From positions 1,438 to 65,437 of the forward strand of contig JAADHN010000066.1 in NCBI GenBank assembly GCA_013151865.1: a DNA stretch of 64,000 nt, given 5' to 3'. Of the stretch, positions 9,710 through 18,559 are shown in pieces. Origin of the DNA: Kiritimatiellota bacterium (GTDB lineage Bacteria > Verrucomicrobiota > Lentisphaeria > Oligosphaerales > JAADHN01). Both the position numbers and the translations under genes were made by a program. The notes under the pieces are model-generated. The model did not search any database and had not been told where the DNA came from. It saw nothing but the letters and a program-made list of their open reading frames with translations. Positions within the stretch are counted from its first letter, which is position 1. The number at the start of each line of letters is the position of its first letter.

Positions 9710-12493
9710 TCACTGCCGACGTTCGATGCGGACACGGTCGAGATAGAACACGGTGTCCGACCGACCGATACTGCAGAATCCCACCCAGCCGCAACGCCGG
9801 AATCCCTTCGAACGACAAGGAAGACCGCCAAAGGTCCGCTCTTTCCCATTCGCATCCGTAATCGTAAGATCGTACCTCCCCGTGCTTCCCAACGGACATC
9901 GAATGCAGATGCGCCGCCATTCTCCGGAAGGCGCATCCATCAGCGGCCTCGTCCCCGGACGCCCGGCGAAAACGCCTTGTCCGGCCACGAAACGGAGCGA
10001 CGGTCCCACCGGATAGTCGCGGGCATTCTCGACTTCGCGGAGTTCCACGAGCACATCCGCGCCAGGTGTCAATCGCAGCGCAAAGTCCACAAGCACTGTT
10101 CCCCCCACAAAATCCTGCGGACGAAAGAACAGGTAAGGGAAAAAGGGCTTCTCCGCCTTTGCGGAGTCCGCGAACTTCAGGCAGCGGCGGCCGGAGGCCG
10201 CTGTTTCCGCAGATACCGTAACCGTCGTGTGCCTGCCTGTGCGAGTCACTGCGATCCAGTCCGGCACGGGCTTTTCTACCGGCCAGGTTTCGAAGTCGAA
10301 CAGCGTGGGTTGTCGGACGGTCCAGCCGTCACCCGGCGGGACCGACGACGGCAGACACTGAATCGGGCTTGCGCGCTCGCCTTCAACGAGAACCGCGACG
10401 TGAATACGAACGGGGGCGAGTGCAATCGACAGTCGTCCGTCATGCCAGGCACTGGCCACTTTCGTGCCGTCGGGGACAGCCCGGACAGTCCGGGGGGCAC
10501 GCGGCCACGCGAGTTCGAGGCGGACCTCGGGCAAAAGTGCAACCGGAGCGATCCTCGCGGTCAGCGAAGGCGGAACCCGCAGCCCATTGACTTCACTGCT
10601 CAGGTTGACGACGTGCAGAACTGACCGACTTTCTCCCTGGGAGCGAAGCGAAAACAGCAAGTGCGCTCGGCGCGCCGCCCCGGTCACGGCGACGGTGGGG
10701 CCGAATCCGAGCGCGGCTGTTGCCGCCACGGCAAGCCATGCGTTGCCGGGGTATGCGAACGAACCGGCATTCAGGTACGCGACCGCGCCCCGGCCCGATG
10801 CCCGCCGAACCAGGGCCGGAACACCGCTGGTGAACCGGGCGAGAACTTTGGCGTCTCTCACATCGAGCCGGAAGCCCGGCTGAACCCGGTCTCGGAAGGC
10901 CCCAAGTACAAGCCCGGGAAGGGTCCCTTTGCTCGGGGCGGGGCCACGCCTCCGCACACCGGTCCACGAGACGATCCCGCTTTTTTCGGTACCGGTCAGG
11001 GGAAGCAGTGCGGTCCCGACCAGCAGAACCGTGCCCCCCTTGCGGACAAACCGACGGAGTGCGTCGACCGTCCGCCGATCGAGCCGGCGTTGATTGACCA
11101 CAACCACCAGGCCGAACCGGTCCGCTGTTTCGCGCAGGATTTCCTCGTTCGAGATGTCTACACCGAACCCGGCATCCTGGAGAGCCAGCGCAATCCCTTC
11201 CGCCGCCTCGGGGTCGTAGCTCCCGCCGCGCCCTTCGCATCGGGCGTCCGCCCAAGATGTCTCGCTCAGCAATACCCCCACGGGATTGAGCGAACTCGTA
11301 CGCCCGATGGCCGCCCGTCGGCTCATGACGAATTTCGCGCAATCTCGGGCCTGCCGCTGCACACTCTTTCGCAGGATGGTCGTGCCCGCGGTCCAGAGGA
11401 ACCAGGCCCCGCCTGAACTCAGGGCCACCGCCCCCTCCTGCAAGACGCGGTCCGGCGCCAACCCCTTCCGGTTGATCAGATGCATGATGTCGTGGGGGAG
11501 ACGTGTTTCCGGCGATGTCTCCATGGCCGACAGGCGGGTAAGCCGCAATGCGGCGCCATGGCTGAGGTCGCCGCTGAGCGTATCGACCCACCCCGGCGGA
11601 GACCGCGGGTCTTTGGACCGAAATCGCCAGGAGTGATTGCTGGTGTACAGGCAGTTCGAGTCGATGGCATGGATGGTCTCGGCCATCATGCGCCGGTACG
11701 TATCAAAGCGTTTCTGCTCGAAGCGCAGCCACCGAGGCCAGTCCGGCGCATCGGGCCCCCGGGGCGGGTCGTCTGCACCGGTCGCGTTCTTCCAGGCCGC
11801 CCGGCAACCGGGGCAGTAGCAAACCGGCGTCCGGGCATGGTCGCCGTCCACCCATACGGCGTCCGGCCGATATCGGCTGACGATCTCCTGGAGCAACGGC
11901 AGGAAGACCTGTTCGAGTGCCCCCTGACCGTTCGGCCATGGCCGGCAACAGACGTCGAGGCCGTTGTTTCGGCCTTTGGGTTGATTCCGGGCGTCCAGCT
12001 GAAGCCACTCCGGGTGTTGTTTGTAAAGTCGAAGGCCCCGCGTGTTGATGTAAACACCGAACTTCTTGTGCAGGCCTCGAACCGCGTCGCGCCAGACGGC
12101 GAGCGTGTCCCACTGCCCCAGGCCCGGGTGCGGGCGAATGCGAGTCGGGAATGTGGAAACCCCGGGCGCACCGAACGCAGATACCTGGATCATGCCGACG
12201 GGGATATCTCGAAGCAGGGCTGCCAGTTCTTCAGCCGTATGCCCCTTTCCCACCAACGAGGAATGGTTGTCGATGTGCAGGTTGACCAGCGAAGACCAGT
12301 ACCAGGAATTCCGAGGTCCCGTCACGGCACGCGCCTCTGTGCCGCCAATACCCCCGATGGTCGTTGCCGTCAGCCCCACGCACAAGATCCGCGTGCAGGT
12401 CCGGAACCGGCGGGAATCGGATGTCCCGACGGGCACCTGTCGCGCGCTCGATAAGGCGTATGGGCCTGGGTGCCTGCTGTTGCCACTCGACAT
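9710..12493 (-). CDS. Secreted glycoside-hydrolase-like protein (GHL6 type)
   Basis: About 927 residues from the ATG at 12493; the frame is open to 12781 but that part overlaps the neighbouring pseudouridine synthase gene. The start is uncertain because no strong ribosome site precedes 12493. A hydrophobic export signal ending near GGTEARA follows a basic RRFRTCTR segment. The next 400 residues look like a TIM-barrel glycosidase of the hypothetical glycosyl hydrolase 6 group: LVNLHIDNHSSLV, YINTRGLRLYKQHPEW, a WVDGDH strand end and a CYCPGCRAAW cysteine patch typical of these proteins. A glutamine-amidotransferase-like trimerisation domain follows (VGVLLSETSW, RRFVRKGGTVLLVGTALL), then beta-rich domains to the C-terminus. 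Probably cuts or binds a polysaccharide outside the cytoplasm; the substrate is unknown. Confidence 0.8.
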   Translation of the reverse strand: MSSGNSRHPGPYALSSARQVPVGTSDSRRFRTCTRILCVGLTATTIGGIGGTEARAVTGPRNSWYWSSLVNLHIDNHSSLVGKGHTAEELAALLRDIPVGMIQVSAFGAPGVSTFPTRIRPHPGLGQWDTLAVWRDAVRGLHKKFGVYINTRGLRLYKQHPEWLQLDARNQPKGRNNGLDVCCRPWPNGQGALEQVFLPLLQEIVSRYRPDAVWVDGDHARTPVCYCPGCRAAWKNATGADDPPRGPDAPDWPRWLRFEQKRFDTYRRMMAETIHAIDSNCLYTSNHSWRFRSKDPRSPPGWVDTLSGDLSHGAALRLTRLSAMETSPETRLPHDIMHLINRKGLAPDRVLQEGAVALSSGGAWFLWTAGTTILRKSVQRQARDCAKFVMSRRAAIGRTSSLNPVGVLLSETSWADARCEGRGGSYDPEAAEGIALALQDAGFGVDISNEEILRETADRFGLVVVVNQRRLDRRTVDALRRFVRKGGTVLLVGTALLPLTGTEKSGIVSWTGVRRRGPAPSKGTLPGLVLGAFRDRVQPGFRLDVRDAKVLARFTSGVPALVRRASGRGAVAYLNAGSFAYPGNAWLAVAATAALGFGPTVAVTGAARRAHLLFSLRSQGESRSVLHVVNLSSEVNGLRVPPSLTARIAPVALLPEVRLELAWPRAPRTVRAVPDGTKVASAWHDGRLSIALAPVRIHVAVLVEGERASPIQCLPSSVPPGDGWTVRQPTLFDFETWPVEKPVPDWIAVTRTGRHTTVTVSAETAASGRRCLKFADSAKAEKPFFPYLFFRPQDFVGGTVLVDFALRLTPGADVLVELREVENARDYPVGPSLRFVAGQGVFAGRPGTRPLMDAPSGEWRRICIRCPLGSTGRYDLTITDANGKERTFGGLPCRSKGFRRCGWVGFCSIGRSDTVFYLDRVRIERRQ

Positions 12494-12602
12494 GATTGAT
12501 CCAGCTTGCCGGTCGTCTCGAGATTGCTTGGGGGGCAGGCGCCTCGCCGGCACTGCAAGTTCGTCGGGACCATTCTGAGACGCACTGCAATGGGGACTCG
12601 GT

Positions 12603-13412
12603 TCAGTCGCCGGGCGAGGCCTCTCCGTCCCGGGCGGCGGCGAGCAACTGCTCGATCTCTTGCGGTCGGAGATGACGCCATTTACCGGGCGGCAGTCCTC
12701 CGAGGCGGACAGTCCCGACCGCTGTGCGAACCAGTCGGACCACTCGCAACCCCAGTCCGGCGCAGAGCCGTCGGATTTCACGTTTCCGCCCTTCGGTCAG
12801 CACCAACTCCAGCACCCCGCCAAGGGAATTTCGGTTCAACAGGGTGGCACGCCGGACACGGAGGAGTTCCTCTCCGTCGCGAATTCCCCGGCGGAACTGC
12901 TTGGTCACCCCCGGGGTCAGGGGACCGCGTACATGGACGCGGTAAGTCTTTTCGATTCCGTAACGCGGGTGCATCAACCGGTCGGCAAATGCACCGTCGT
13001 TGGTGCAAATCAGCGCTCCCTCGCTGTCACGGTCCAAACGTCCGACGGGAAAAAGCCGCCCTAACCGCGCCGGGAGCAATTCGGTCACGAGCCTCTTGGC
13101 ATGGACATCGCGGACCGAACAAGTGACGCCGCGGGGTTTGTGCAGCAACAAGTAATGCACGGCAGCGGGCCGCACGGGCCGTCCGTCGAGTCGAATGTCG
13201 TCGAGGGTGGGGTCCACGTTCCGTGCGGGGGACTCGACCTGTTCCCGGTTTACGGTAACGCGCCCGGTACGGATCAGTTCCTCGCAGGCCCGCCGGGAGC
13301 CTACCCCGCCGGATGCCAGAAAACGCGCCAAACGAATGCGACGCGACTCCGAGTCGGGTCCGCGGCCCGCGCCCCACGCGAGCCGCGCGGCCCGACACGT
13401 GTTTTCGGCCAA
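12603..13412 (-). CDS. RsuA/RluB family rRNA pseudouridine synthase
   Basis: About 269 residues. Converts a uridine of ribosomal RNA to pseudouridine. An N-terminal S4 RNA-binding domain (IRLARFLASGGVGSRRACEELI, about residues 26-47) is followed by the catalytic domain with GRLDRDSEG, where D127 is the nucleophile. The KPRGVTCSV and GRKREIRRLC motifs also fit the RsuA/RluB/RluE/RluF group. No ATG or GTG exists in frame between the end of the upstream glycosyltransferase (13417) and the S4 domain; the TTG at 13410-13412, five bases past that stop codon, is the best start. This implies translational coupling. RluB (23S) and RsuA (16S) cannot be told apart without alignment. Confidence 0.87.
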   Translation of the reverse strand: MAENTCRAARLAWGAGRGPDSESRRIRLARFLASGGVGSRRACEELIRTGRVTVNREQVESPARNVDPTLDDIRLDGRPVRPAAVHYLLLHKPRGVTCSVRDVHAKRLVTELLPARLGRLFPVGRLDRDSEGALICTNDGAFADRLMHPRYGIEKTYRVHVRGPLTPGVTKQFRRGIRDGEELLRVRRATLLNRNSLGGVLELVLTEGRKREIRRLCAGLGLRVVRLVRTAVGTVRLGGLPPGKWRHLRPQEIEQLLAAARDGEASPGD

Positions 13413-13416
13413 CGTT

Positions 13417-15177
13417 TCACGAAAGCGCCCTCGAGGCTGTTTCGGCGGAGAACGGGACCCACGGCAAATCCCATGGATCCGACTCCATGCGGACAGGCCC
13501 CCCGGGGCGGACGGAAAGCGCCCACTGAACTCCGGTATCGGCCAGGATGCCTGCCGCAGCAGCGTCCGGGGGACGACACAGGCCCACCGGCGCACGCCCG
13601 ATCTGTGCCGCGATCTCGGAAAGGCGTGCGCCCGACACATCCTCCCCAAGGCCCCTGCCTGCCTCGGAAGCGACGGTGCCGGAGGGGGGCGCCAAGGCAA
13701 ACTCAACTCCGGCCGCCGCCGCGGATCGAGCCGCCGCGAGCAAGGCAGCGTCGGCCGTACCGTCGCGGGACACGAACAACTCGGGAGCAAGGACGACAGT
13801 GACGGGGAACGCCTCGGCCGTAAGCTCGCGGACCGTGACGAAATCGGCCGGGACCGACACTCGGACCACGAGGGCGACGCAAGGTTGCAGATAAAGGGAC
13901 CGGGGGACTTCGCGCAATCTCCGCACGATTTCCGAAACCGCAACGAACCGCGTCCCGGCAGCGCGTGCTCTTTTCATCCGCGCAATCCACCGGGTTGCGG
14001 CGGACGCATCTGCCCCGGCCGCCGTCCCGGGACAGTGCCCGAAACGAATCACGGGCGGCGCCAGGAGTCGGTTGCGCAGGCAGGTCGAAGCCATGAGCAA
14101 CCGGCCGGCTGCCTCACCGAGATCGACGAGAAACCGCACTGCCGGCACAAGAGGACCCGCCAAGCGACTCCGCACCAGCTCCCGCGCCTCCAGCAGATCC
14201 GGAGATGCCCATGATGCCGCCACCGCAATCCGCTTCATCGTGCGCCGTTGCACCAGGGCGGCCCAACTGAGAAAACCGGCCGCAAACACAGTCGTTCCAA
14301 GCAACGCCCCGGCTGCCGATCCGACTCCTACCCCCAACACGGCCAGAACCAACAGGTTGGGGAGAATGGATTGGCGCAATGGGCCGATGGCGGCAATCCG
14401 GTCGGTCTTCAAGACCAGCGAACGGCCGAAATAGGCCCTGCCCCGCCGCACCGCCCACCGGGCCACAGCCCGAATCGATTCACGCTGGCGATGATAGCCG
14501 AAAGCCCGCCCGTGAAACACCGTCTTGCCGATTTGCGCCAGTCGGTGAAAGAAAACCGAATCCTCCGACCCGAATACCAGAGCTTCGTCAAACCCGCCCA
14601 CGGCGTCGAAGGCATGTCGGCGGAAGGCGCAATTGGTGGTCGACAGGGCTGTAGCAGGCACCGGTTCGGGCCCGGCGGCAAGGATGCGCGGCAAATTGCC
14701 CGCCGGGAAACCGAGCACACCGAGCGCCGCCCCGATACGCCCCAAACCGTCCGATTCGGGAACAATTCCTCCGCCGACAGCGATCACGGCAGAGTCCGCA
14801 AGCGGCGCCAGCAGGCGGTCGAGCCAATCGTCGCCGGGCCGCACGTCGTCGTCCACAAAAACGATGATCCCGCCCTGACAAGCCGCAACGGCCCGATTCC
14901 GTGCAAAACCGAACCCCAAATCGCGACGCGGCAAAAAACGGTAGATCACACCCGGCAAAGGAGCGGGGGCGTCCCCCTCTTCCACAACCACGATCTCGAC
15001 ACGGCCACTGTATCGGGAAGCACTGACGTGCGCCTGGAGCGCCCGCACGGTCGAGACGAGGATCGCGCGCCGGTCCTTGCTGATGACCGCAATCGAAATC
15101 CGGGGAGCCGGCCGCGACCCCCGACGACCGACAGGCGGAACGTCAGCCGATGCGGATGATTGTTTCTGTTGGATCAC
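13417..15177 (-). CDS. Two-domain protein: GT2 glycosyltransferase plus polysaccharide-deacetylase-like region
   Basis: 586 residues, GTG start at 15177 without a clear ribosome site. Residues about 25-250 form a family 2 glycosyltransferase: ISIAVISKDRR, metal-binding VDDD (108-111), a conserved NCAFRR, and SED at 204-206 as the likely base region. One or two membrane helices lie at about 272-308. From about residue 365 the sequence changes to a domain that resembles a degenerate polysaccharide deacetylase (NodB) barrel: repeated beta strands with VALVVRVSV, FPVTVVLAPELFVSRDGT, GVEFALAPPSG and a C-terminal GVQWALSVRP. NodB catalytic Asp and His motifs are not evident, so this half may be inactive. 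Likely membrane-linked surface glycan assembly. It overlaps no gene but is followed five bases later by the pseudouridine synthase. Confidence 0.82.
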   Translation of the reverse strand: MIQQKQSSASADVPPVGRRGSRPAPRISIAVISKDRRAILVSTVRALQAHVSASRYSGRVEIVVVEEGDAPAPLPGVIYRFLPRRDLGFGFARNRAVAACQGGIIVFVDDDVRPGDDWLDRLLAPLADSAVIAVGGGIVPESDGLGRIGAALGVLGFPAGNLPRILAAGPEPVPATALSTTNCAFRRHAFDAVGGFDEALVFGSEDSVFFHRLAQIGKTVFHGRAFGYHRQRESIRAVARWAVRRGRAYFGRSLVLKTDRIAAIGPLRQSILPNLLVLAVLGVGVGSAAGALLGTTVFAAGFLSWAALVQRRTMKRIAVAASWASPDLLEARELVRSRLAGPLVPAVRFLVDLGEAAGRLLMASTCLRNRLLAPPVIRFGHCPGTAAGADASAATRWIARMKRARAAGTRFVAVSEIVRRLREVPRSLYLQPCVALVVRVSVPADFVTVRELTAEAFPVTVVLAPELFVSRDGTADAALLAAARSAAAAGVEFALAPPSGTVASEAGRGLGEDVSGARLSEIAAQIGRAPVGLCRPPDAAAAGILADTGVQWALSVRPGGPVRMESDPWDLPWVPFSAETASRALS

Positions 15178-15947
15178 GAGGTGAATACGATGCTGTCCCA
15201 GGCAAAGAGCCGGTCATTCTATTCGGTAAAGCAAAGCAACACACACCACCAAGACGTCGGGCCCTGCCGACCTCAGTCGCGGACCTCTGCCATCCCGCGG
15301 TCCGGTCCGCCCCCTCGGAGAGAGGGGTACGGGACATCGGGAACCGAGGGCGCGCGACCCACGCCTTTCCCCCCGCGGGACTCCCGAGACCTCTTAGGAC
15401 AACCGGTCAATTGCGGGAGAGGGAACCGACTCGAATCCGAGACCATACCGAACCGGCATCGATTGCGATGCCGATACCGACGTCGATTCAGGCCCATGAG
15501 ACTGAAGTGCACCCTTTTTGGACACCTTCTTGCTGGCAATGCGCGGGAGTCACCATATAGTATAAAGGCCGTGTATTCAACACGGCTCTGCCGTGAGCGC
15601 CGCGGCAGGCTTGGTTTCTTGTCCGGACGCGGTTTTTTGCGTCTGCTCGCCGATGTACCGCACGAAGAACGCTTGTCCGGCGCAACGTGTTTTGCCAGCG
15701 ACCCGTTTTTGACGTTCGAACGTTTGAAGAACTATCACCACATTACAGTACGCAATTGCCGTCATTGTGCCGGACTCACCAGAGTGAACCGCTGCGGCCC
15801 CGGGATTTGATGCAGGGCCGTCTTCTGCAGCCGTCGTCCTCCCTTTCAGCCCGCATCGCCCGGCCTTTCACCCGCGCGTCGCGGACGACGACCGGCACAA
15901 CTCGCGCGGCCCTGCACCGTTGCCGTCATCGCAAGGAAACCAATACA
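15178..15947. other. Long divergent intergenic region
   Basis: About 770 bp between the divergent glycosyltransferase and NYN-LOTUS genes. I see no gene here. A -10-like TATAGTATAAAG begins at 15556, but no good -35 lies at the right distance. Two consecutive GC-rich hairpins follow at 15568-15608 and are listed separately. Confidence 0.5.
15568..15608 (+). promoter_or_regulatory. Tandem hairpins in the NYN-LOTUS leader
   Basis: Two consecutive inverted repeats: GCCGTGT/ACACGGC (15568-15574 and 15580-15586, 5-nt loop, perfect) and CTGCCG/CGGCAG (15588-15593 and 15603-15608, 9-nt loop). They lie just after an AT-rich TATAGTATAAAG and about 340 bp before the next gene. They could be leader structure or a terminator without a U-run. 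The function is not known. Confidence 0.35.
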
Positions 15948-17186
15948 ATGATACGACAGGATCACGCCCGCTCCAAGCTTGCCCTCCTCATGGACTTTGA
16001 GAACCTCGTCCTCGGGATCGAAAACGACATCGGCAATGAGTCGTCTTTCTCCATCGACGCCATCATCCGACACCTCGAGGAGGAGTACGGTCCGGTCATC
16101 TATCGCAAGGCCTTCGCCGACTGGGGAAAACCTACGTTCGGAAAGTATGCGCGGGACCTCCAACATGCGGGCGTTGAGATGCAGCATGTCGTGCGCGTCG
16201 GCTATAATTCGAAGAACGCCGCGGACATGTTCCTGGTGATTCACGCCATGGACTGCATGTTGACCTACCCCGATATCGATGTTTTCGTGTTGGTCACCGG
16301 CGACGCGGATTTTCTGCCCCTGCTCACCAAACTGCGGGCGGCCGGCAGGAAGACCGTGGTGGTGGGCACGCAGGGAGCCATTGCCGGAACGCTCATGGAA
16401 AACTGCGACGAATTCATGTGCTACACCCCAGACGGCCTGCTGCCCGTGCCCCGAATTCGCTGCAACCTTACGCATTTCAAGCGCACGGTCCACGACATCC
16501 TGGACAGGGCCGGCGGCAACATGACCCTCTCGCGACTTTCGGGCGTCCTCCTGCACGAAATGCCGGACGCCCTTCCCGAGGATTCCTCGCCCGAGGACTT
16601 GGTGCGGTTCCTCCGGGTTTTCTTCCCGACGGTGTCCGTCTCGCGCAAGGGGCGTCACTTCATGGTTTCGCTCAGCGAGGAACCCGAAGGCGCCGGGCCG
16701 CAAGACGGCGACTTGCCCCAGTTGTCCTTCGCGGATTACATGCGGACAACCCGGGGGTTCATTCAAGATCCGGACCTGCGGGATGCCGTTGTCCAGGATA
16801 TTTTTGCGACATTGAAGGCGCGGGGCGACGACGGCCTGACGGCCGGTGAATTGAGAGAACTGGTCGATCCGGAGGCGACGATCCCGGACAAGGAATGGTT
16901 CGGTACGGTCTTTTCCTTGACGTGCGGCGGGTGCATCTGGGAAGATCCGGCCACGGCCAATCGACCGGGGGCTTATCGGCACATGCGCCTGTACCGAGGC
17001 GCCGAAGACAGCGAGGAATTTCGGACCCGGTATTACATCAGCCTCTTTTACAAGGCCTTTTCCGAGCGTCCGGACATCACCCCGGACGCGTGCAGCGAAC
17101 TGCTCTTTCCTGAAACGGCCGAAGAACACAGGGCGTTTTTCGAGAAAGTCCTCGAACGACTCCGCGAACGCCGCACGACCGGGTGA
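15948..17186 (+). CDS. NYN domain protein with LOTUS/OST-HTH domain
   Basis: 412 residues. ATG 15948 follows AAGGAAAC; the open frame reaches back to 15687 but without protein-like sequence. Residues about 10-160 are a NYN (PIN-like) nuclease domain with the acidic set D16 (LLMDFENL), D93 (AADMF) and D119/D121 (VTGDADFLPLL), as in LabA/DUF88 and MARF1-type RNases. Residues about 175-245 fit a LOTUS/OST-HTH winged helix (FKRTVHDILDRAGGNMTLSRLSGVL ... FLRVFFPTVSVSRKG), a fold that binds RNA. The remaining 160 residues are alpha-helical and unassigned. The family suggests an RNA-cleaving or RNA-binding protein in the cytoplasm. The stop codon is 68 bp before the next gene, a histidine-kinase-like protein, and may share its operon. 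Confidence 0.88.
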   Translation: MIRQDHARSKLALLMDFENLVLGIENDIGNESSFSIDAIIRHLEEEYGPVIYRKAFADWGKPTFGKYARDLQHAGVEMQHVVRVGYNSKNAADMFLVIHAMDCMLTYPDIDVFVLVTGDADFLPLLTKLRAAGRKTVVVGTQGAIAGTLMENCDEFMCYTPDGLLPVPRIRCNLTHFKRTVHDILDRAGGNMTLSRLSGVLLHEMPDALPEDSSPEDLVRFLRVFFPTVSVSRKGRHFMVSLSEEPEGAGPQDGDLPQLSFADYMRTTRGFIQDPDLRDAVVQDIFATLKARGDDGLTAGELRELVDPEATIPDKEWFGTVFSLTCGGCIWEDPATANRPGAYRHMRLYRGAEDSEEFRTRYYISLFYKAFSERPDITPDACSELLFPETAEEHRAFFEKVLERLRERRTTG

Positions 17187-17254
17187 TGGTCCTCCCCGAA
17201 GGGGGTCGCGGTTCGCGAACGGTCAGGTCGAGTTTCCGTGGAGGCGGCGGCCCC

Positions 17255-18559
17255 ATGCTTTTGCACCGAGATCCCATTGCACGGAAGTGGCCCACCCTGG
17301 TCCGCATCATGCTGTCCCGGCTGGTGATCCTGGCGTGCCTCTTCCTGGGACTGACCGCTTTGGTGCCGCGCGACATTCTGGCCTTTTACGCCTTCATCGC
17401 CTTGGCGTTCGTCATCAACATCCCATACGCCTTGTGGCTTCGAAACGATGCCGCCGCGCGCCGGAGCGCCCCCCTGCAGTCTCTGGCCGACGCAGTGATC
17501 ATCACGGGCCTGATCCATTTCACCGGCGGCATCAACAGCGGCCTCTGTCTGCTCTATCCACTATTGATCGTTTCGGCGGGCATTCTGGGCGGCGGCCGAT
17601 ATGCGGCGAAGATTACGATTCTCTGCACGACCCTCTACGCTGCACTTGTTGTCGTGGAACTTCGCGGAATCCTACCGTATCTGGGCCCCGCCCCCACGCC
17701 CTATTCGGAACCCGCGACTGTCGTTCAGCAATTGATGATTCGCATTTTCGTGTTTGTGTTCTTCAGCGCAGTGAGCAGTTTCCTGGCCAGCCGACTCTCG
17801 TACCAAGCCCGACAAATCCATCGATACCGGGAACTGGTGGATGCGATTTTCAACCACGTCCCGGTGGGGCTGTTCGCCCTTGATAACGGTCGGGTCCTGC
17901 TGGCGAATGCGGCCGGGGCCGAATTGTTGGGCGTTCCTCCGGATGATTTGATCGGACGCAAGATGACCGAATGTTTCGTCGACCGGAGACCGGACCTCGG
18001 CGAGATAGGTTCCCTGGACGGCGTTTGGCAGCTGCAACGCGACGACGGCGGTATTCTGCCCGTGGCCCTCGAACTCAGCCGAGTCCATCTTCCGGCGGAT
18101 GTTTCCGGCGACACGGTGCAGACGGAGGCAAGCGCCCAGCCGGTGTGCGTGCTCGCGGTTCGCGACCTCTCCGAAACGTTGCGGGCCGAACAAGCAATGG
18201 AAGAGGCGACACGGTTGCGAACGGCCTTTCGGGTTGCCGCGGAGCTGGCGCATTCGATCCGCAACCCCCTGACTGCGATCCAGAGCGCCGGGGACTCCCT
18301 GGCACTGCTGGTCGAGGATCCCACGCCGCCCGACGGCGATACCCCGCGCTCCCCGCCGGACGCGGCCGCCGTGAAAGCCCTGCATGAAGTCCTGAAAAAC
18401 GAGATTCGAGAGCTGGACGAACGCATTGAAGCATTCCTGGATTCCGCCTCGACCGACCCGGAAGAACTCTTGCACCTGGCGGCCGAACGCTATACGGACC
18501 CGATCCCCGAATCGGGACAGGAGCTATCTAAAAACGGAAAGAAACCCCATGGGCAATGA
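17255..18559 (+). CDS. Histidine-kinase-like sensor lacking the ATPase domain (membrane, PAS, HisKA)
   Basis: 434 residues; ATG 17255 is preceded by GGAGG at 17240-17244. Six hydrophobic helices fill about residues 10-190, a PAS domain follows (about 205-315, VDAIFNHVPVGLFALDNG), and the HisKA dimerisation helix carries AELAHSIRNPL with the phospho-accepting His at H333. Only about 100 residues remain after it. No N box, DxGxG or GxGxGL ATP-binding motif is present, and no such domain occurs in another frame because the next gene begins at once. The layout is that of PilS/NtrB sensors with the catalytic domain missing, so this protein cannot phosphorylate itself and would need another kinase or act as a phosphatase or phosphotransfer partner. 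It overlaps the downstream regulator by 11 bp, so the two are translated together. Confidence 0.88.
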   Translation: MLLHRDPIARKWPTLVRIMLSRLVILACLFLGLTALVPRDILAFYAFIALAFVINIPYALWLRNDAAARRSAPLQSLADAVIITGLIHFTGGINSGLCLLYPLLIVSAGILGGGRYAAKITILCTTLYAALVVVELRGILPYLGPAPTPYSEPATVVQQLMIRIFVFVFFSAVSSFLASRLSYQARQIHRYRELVDAIFNHVPVGLFALDNGRVLLANAAGAELLGVPPDDLIGRKMTECFVDRRPDLGEIGSLDGVWQLQRDDGGILPVALELSRVHLPADVSGDTVQTEASAQPVCVLAVRDLSETLRAEQAMEEATRLRTAFRVAAELAHSIRNPLTAIQSAGDSLALLVEDPTPPDGDTPRSPPDAAAVKALHEVLKNEIRELDERIEAFLDSASTDPEELLHLAAERYTDPIPESGQELSKNGKKPHGQ

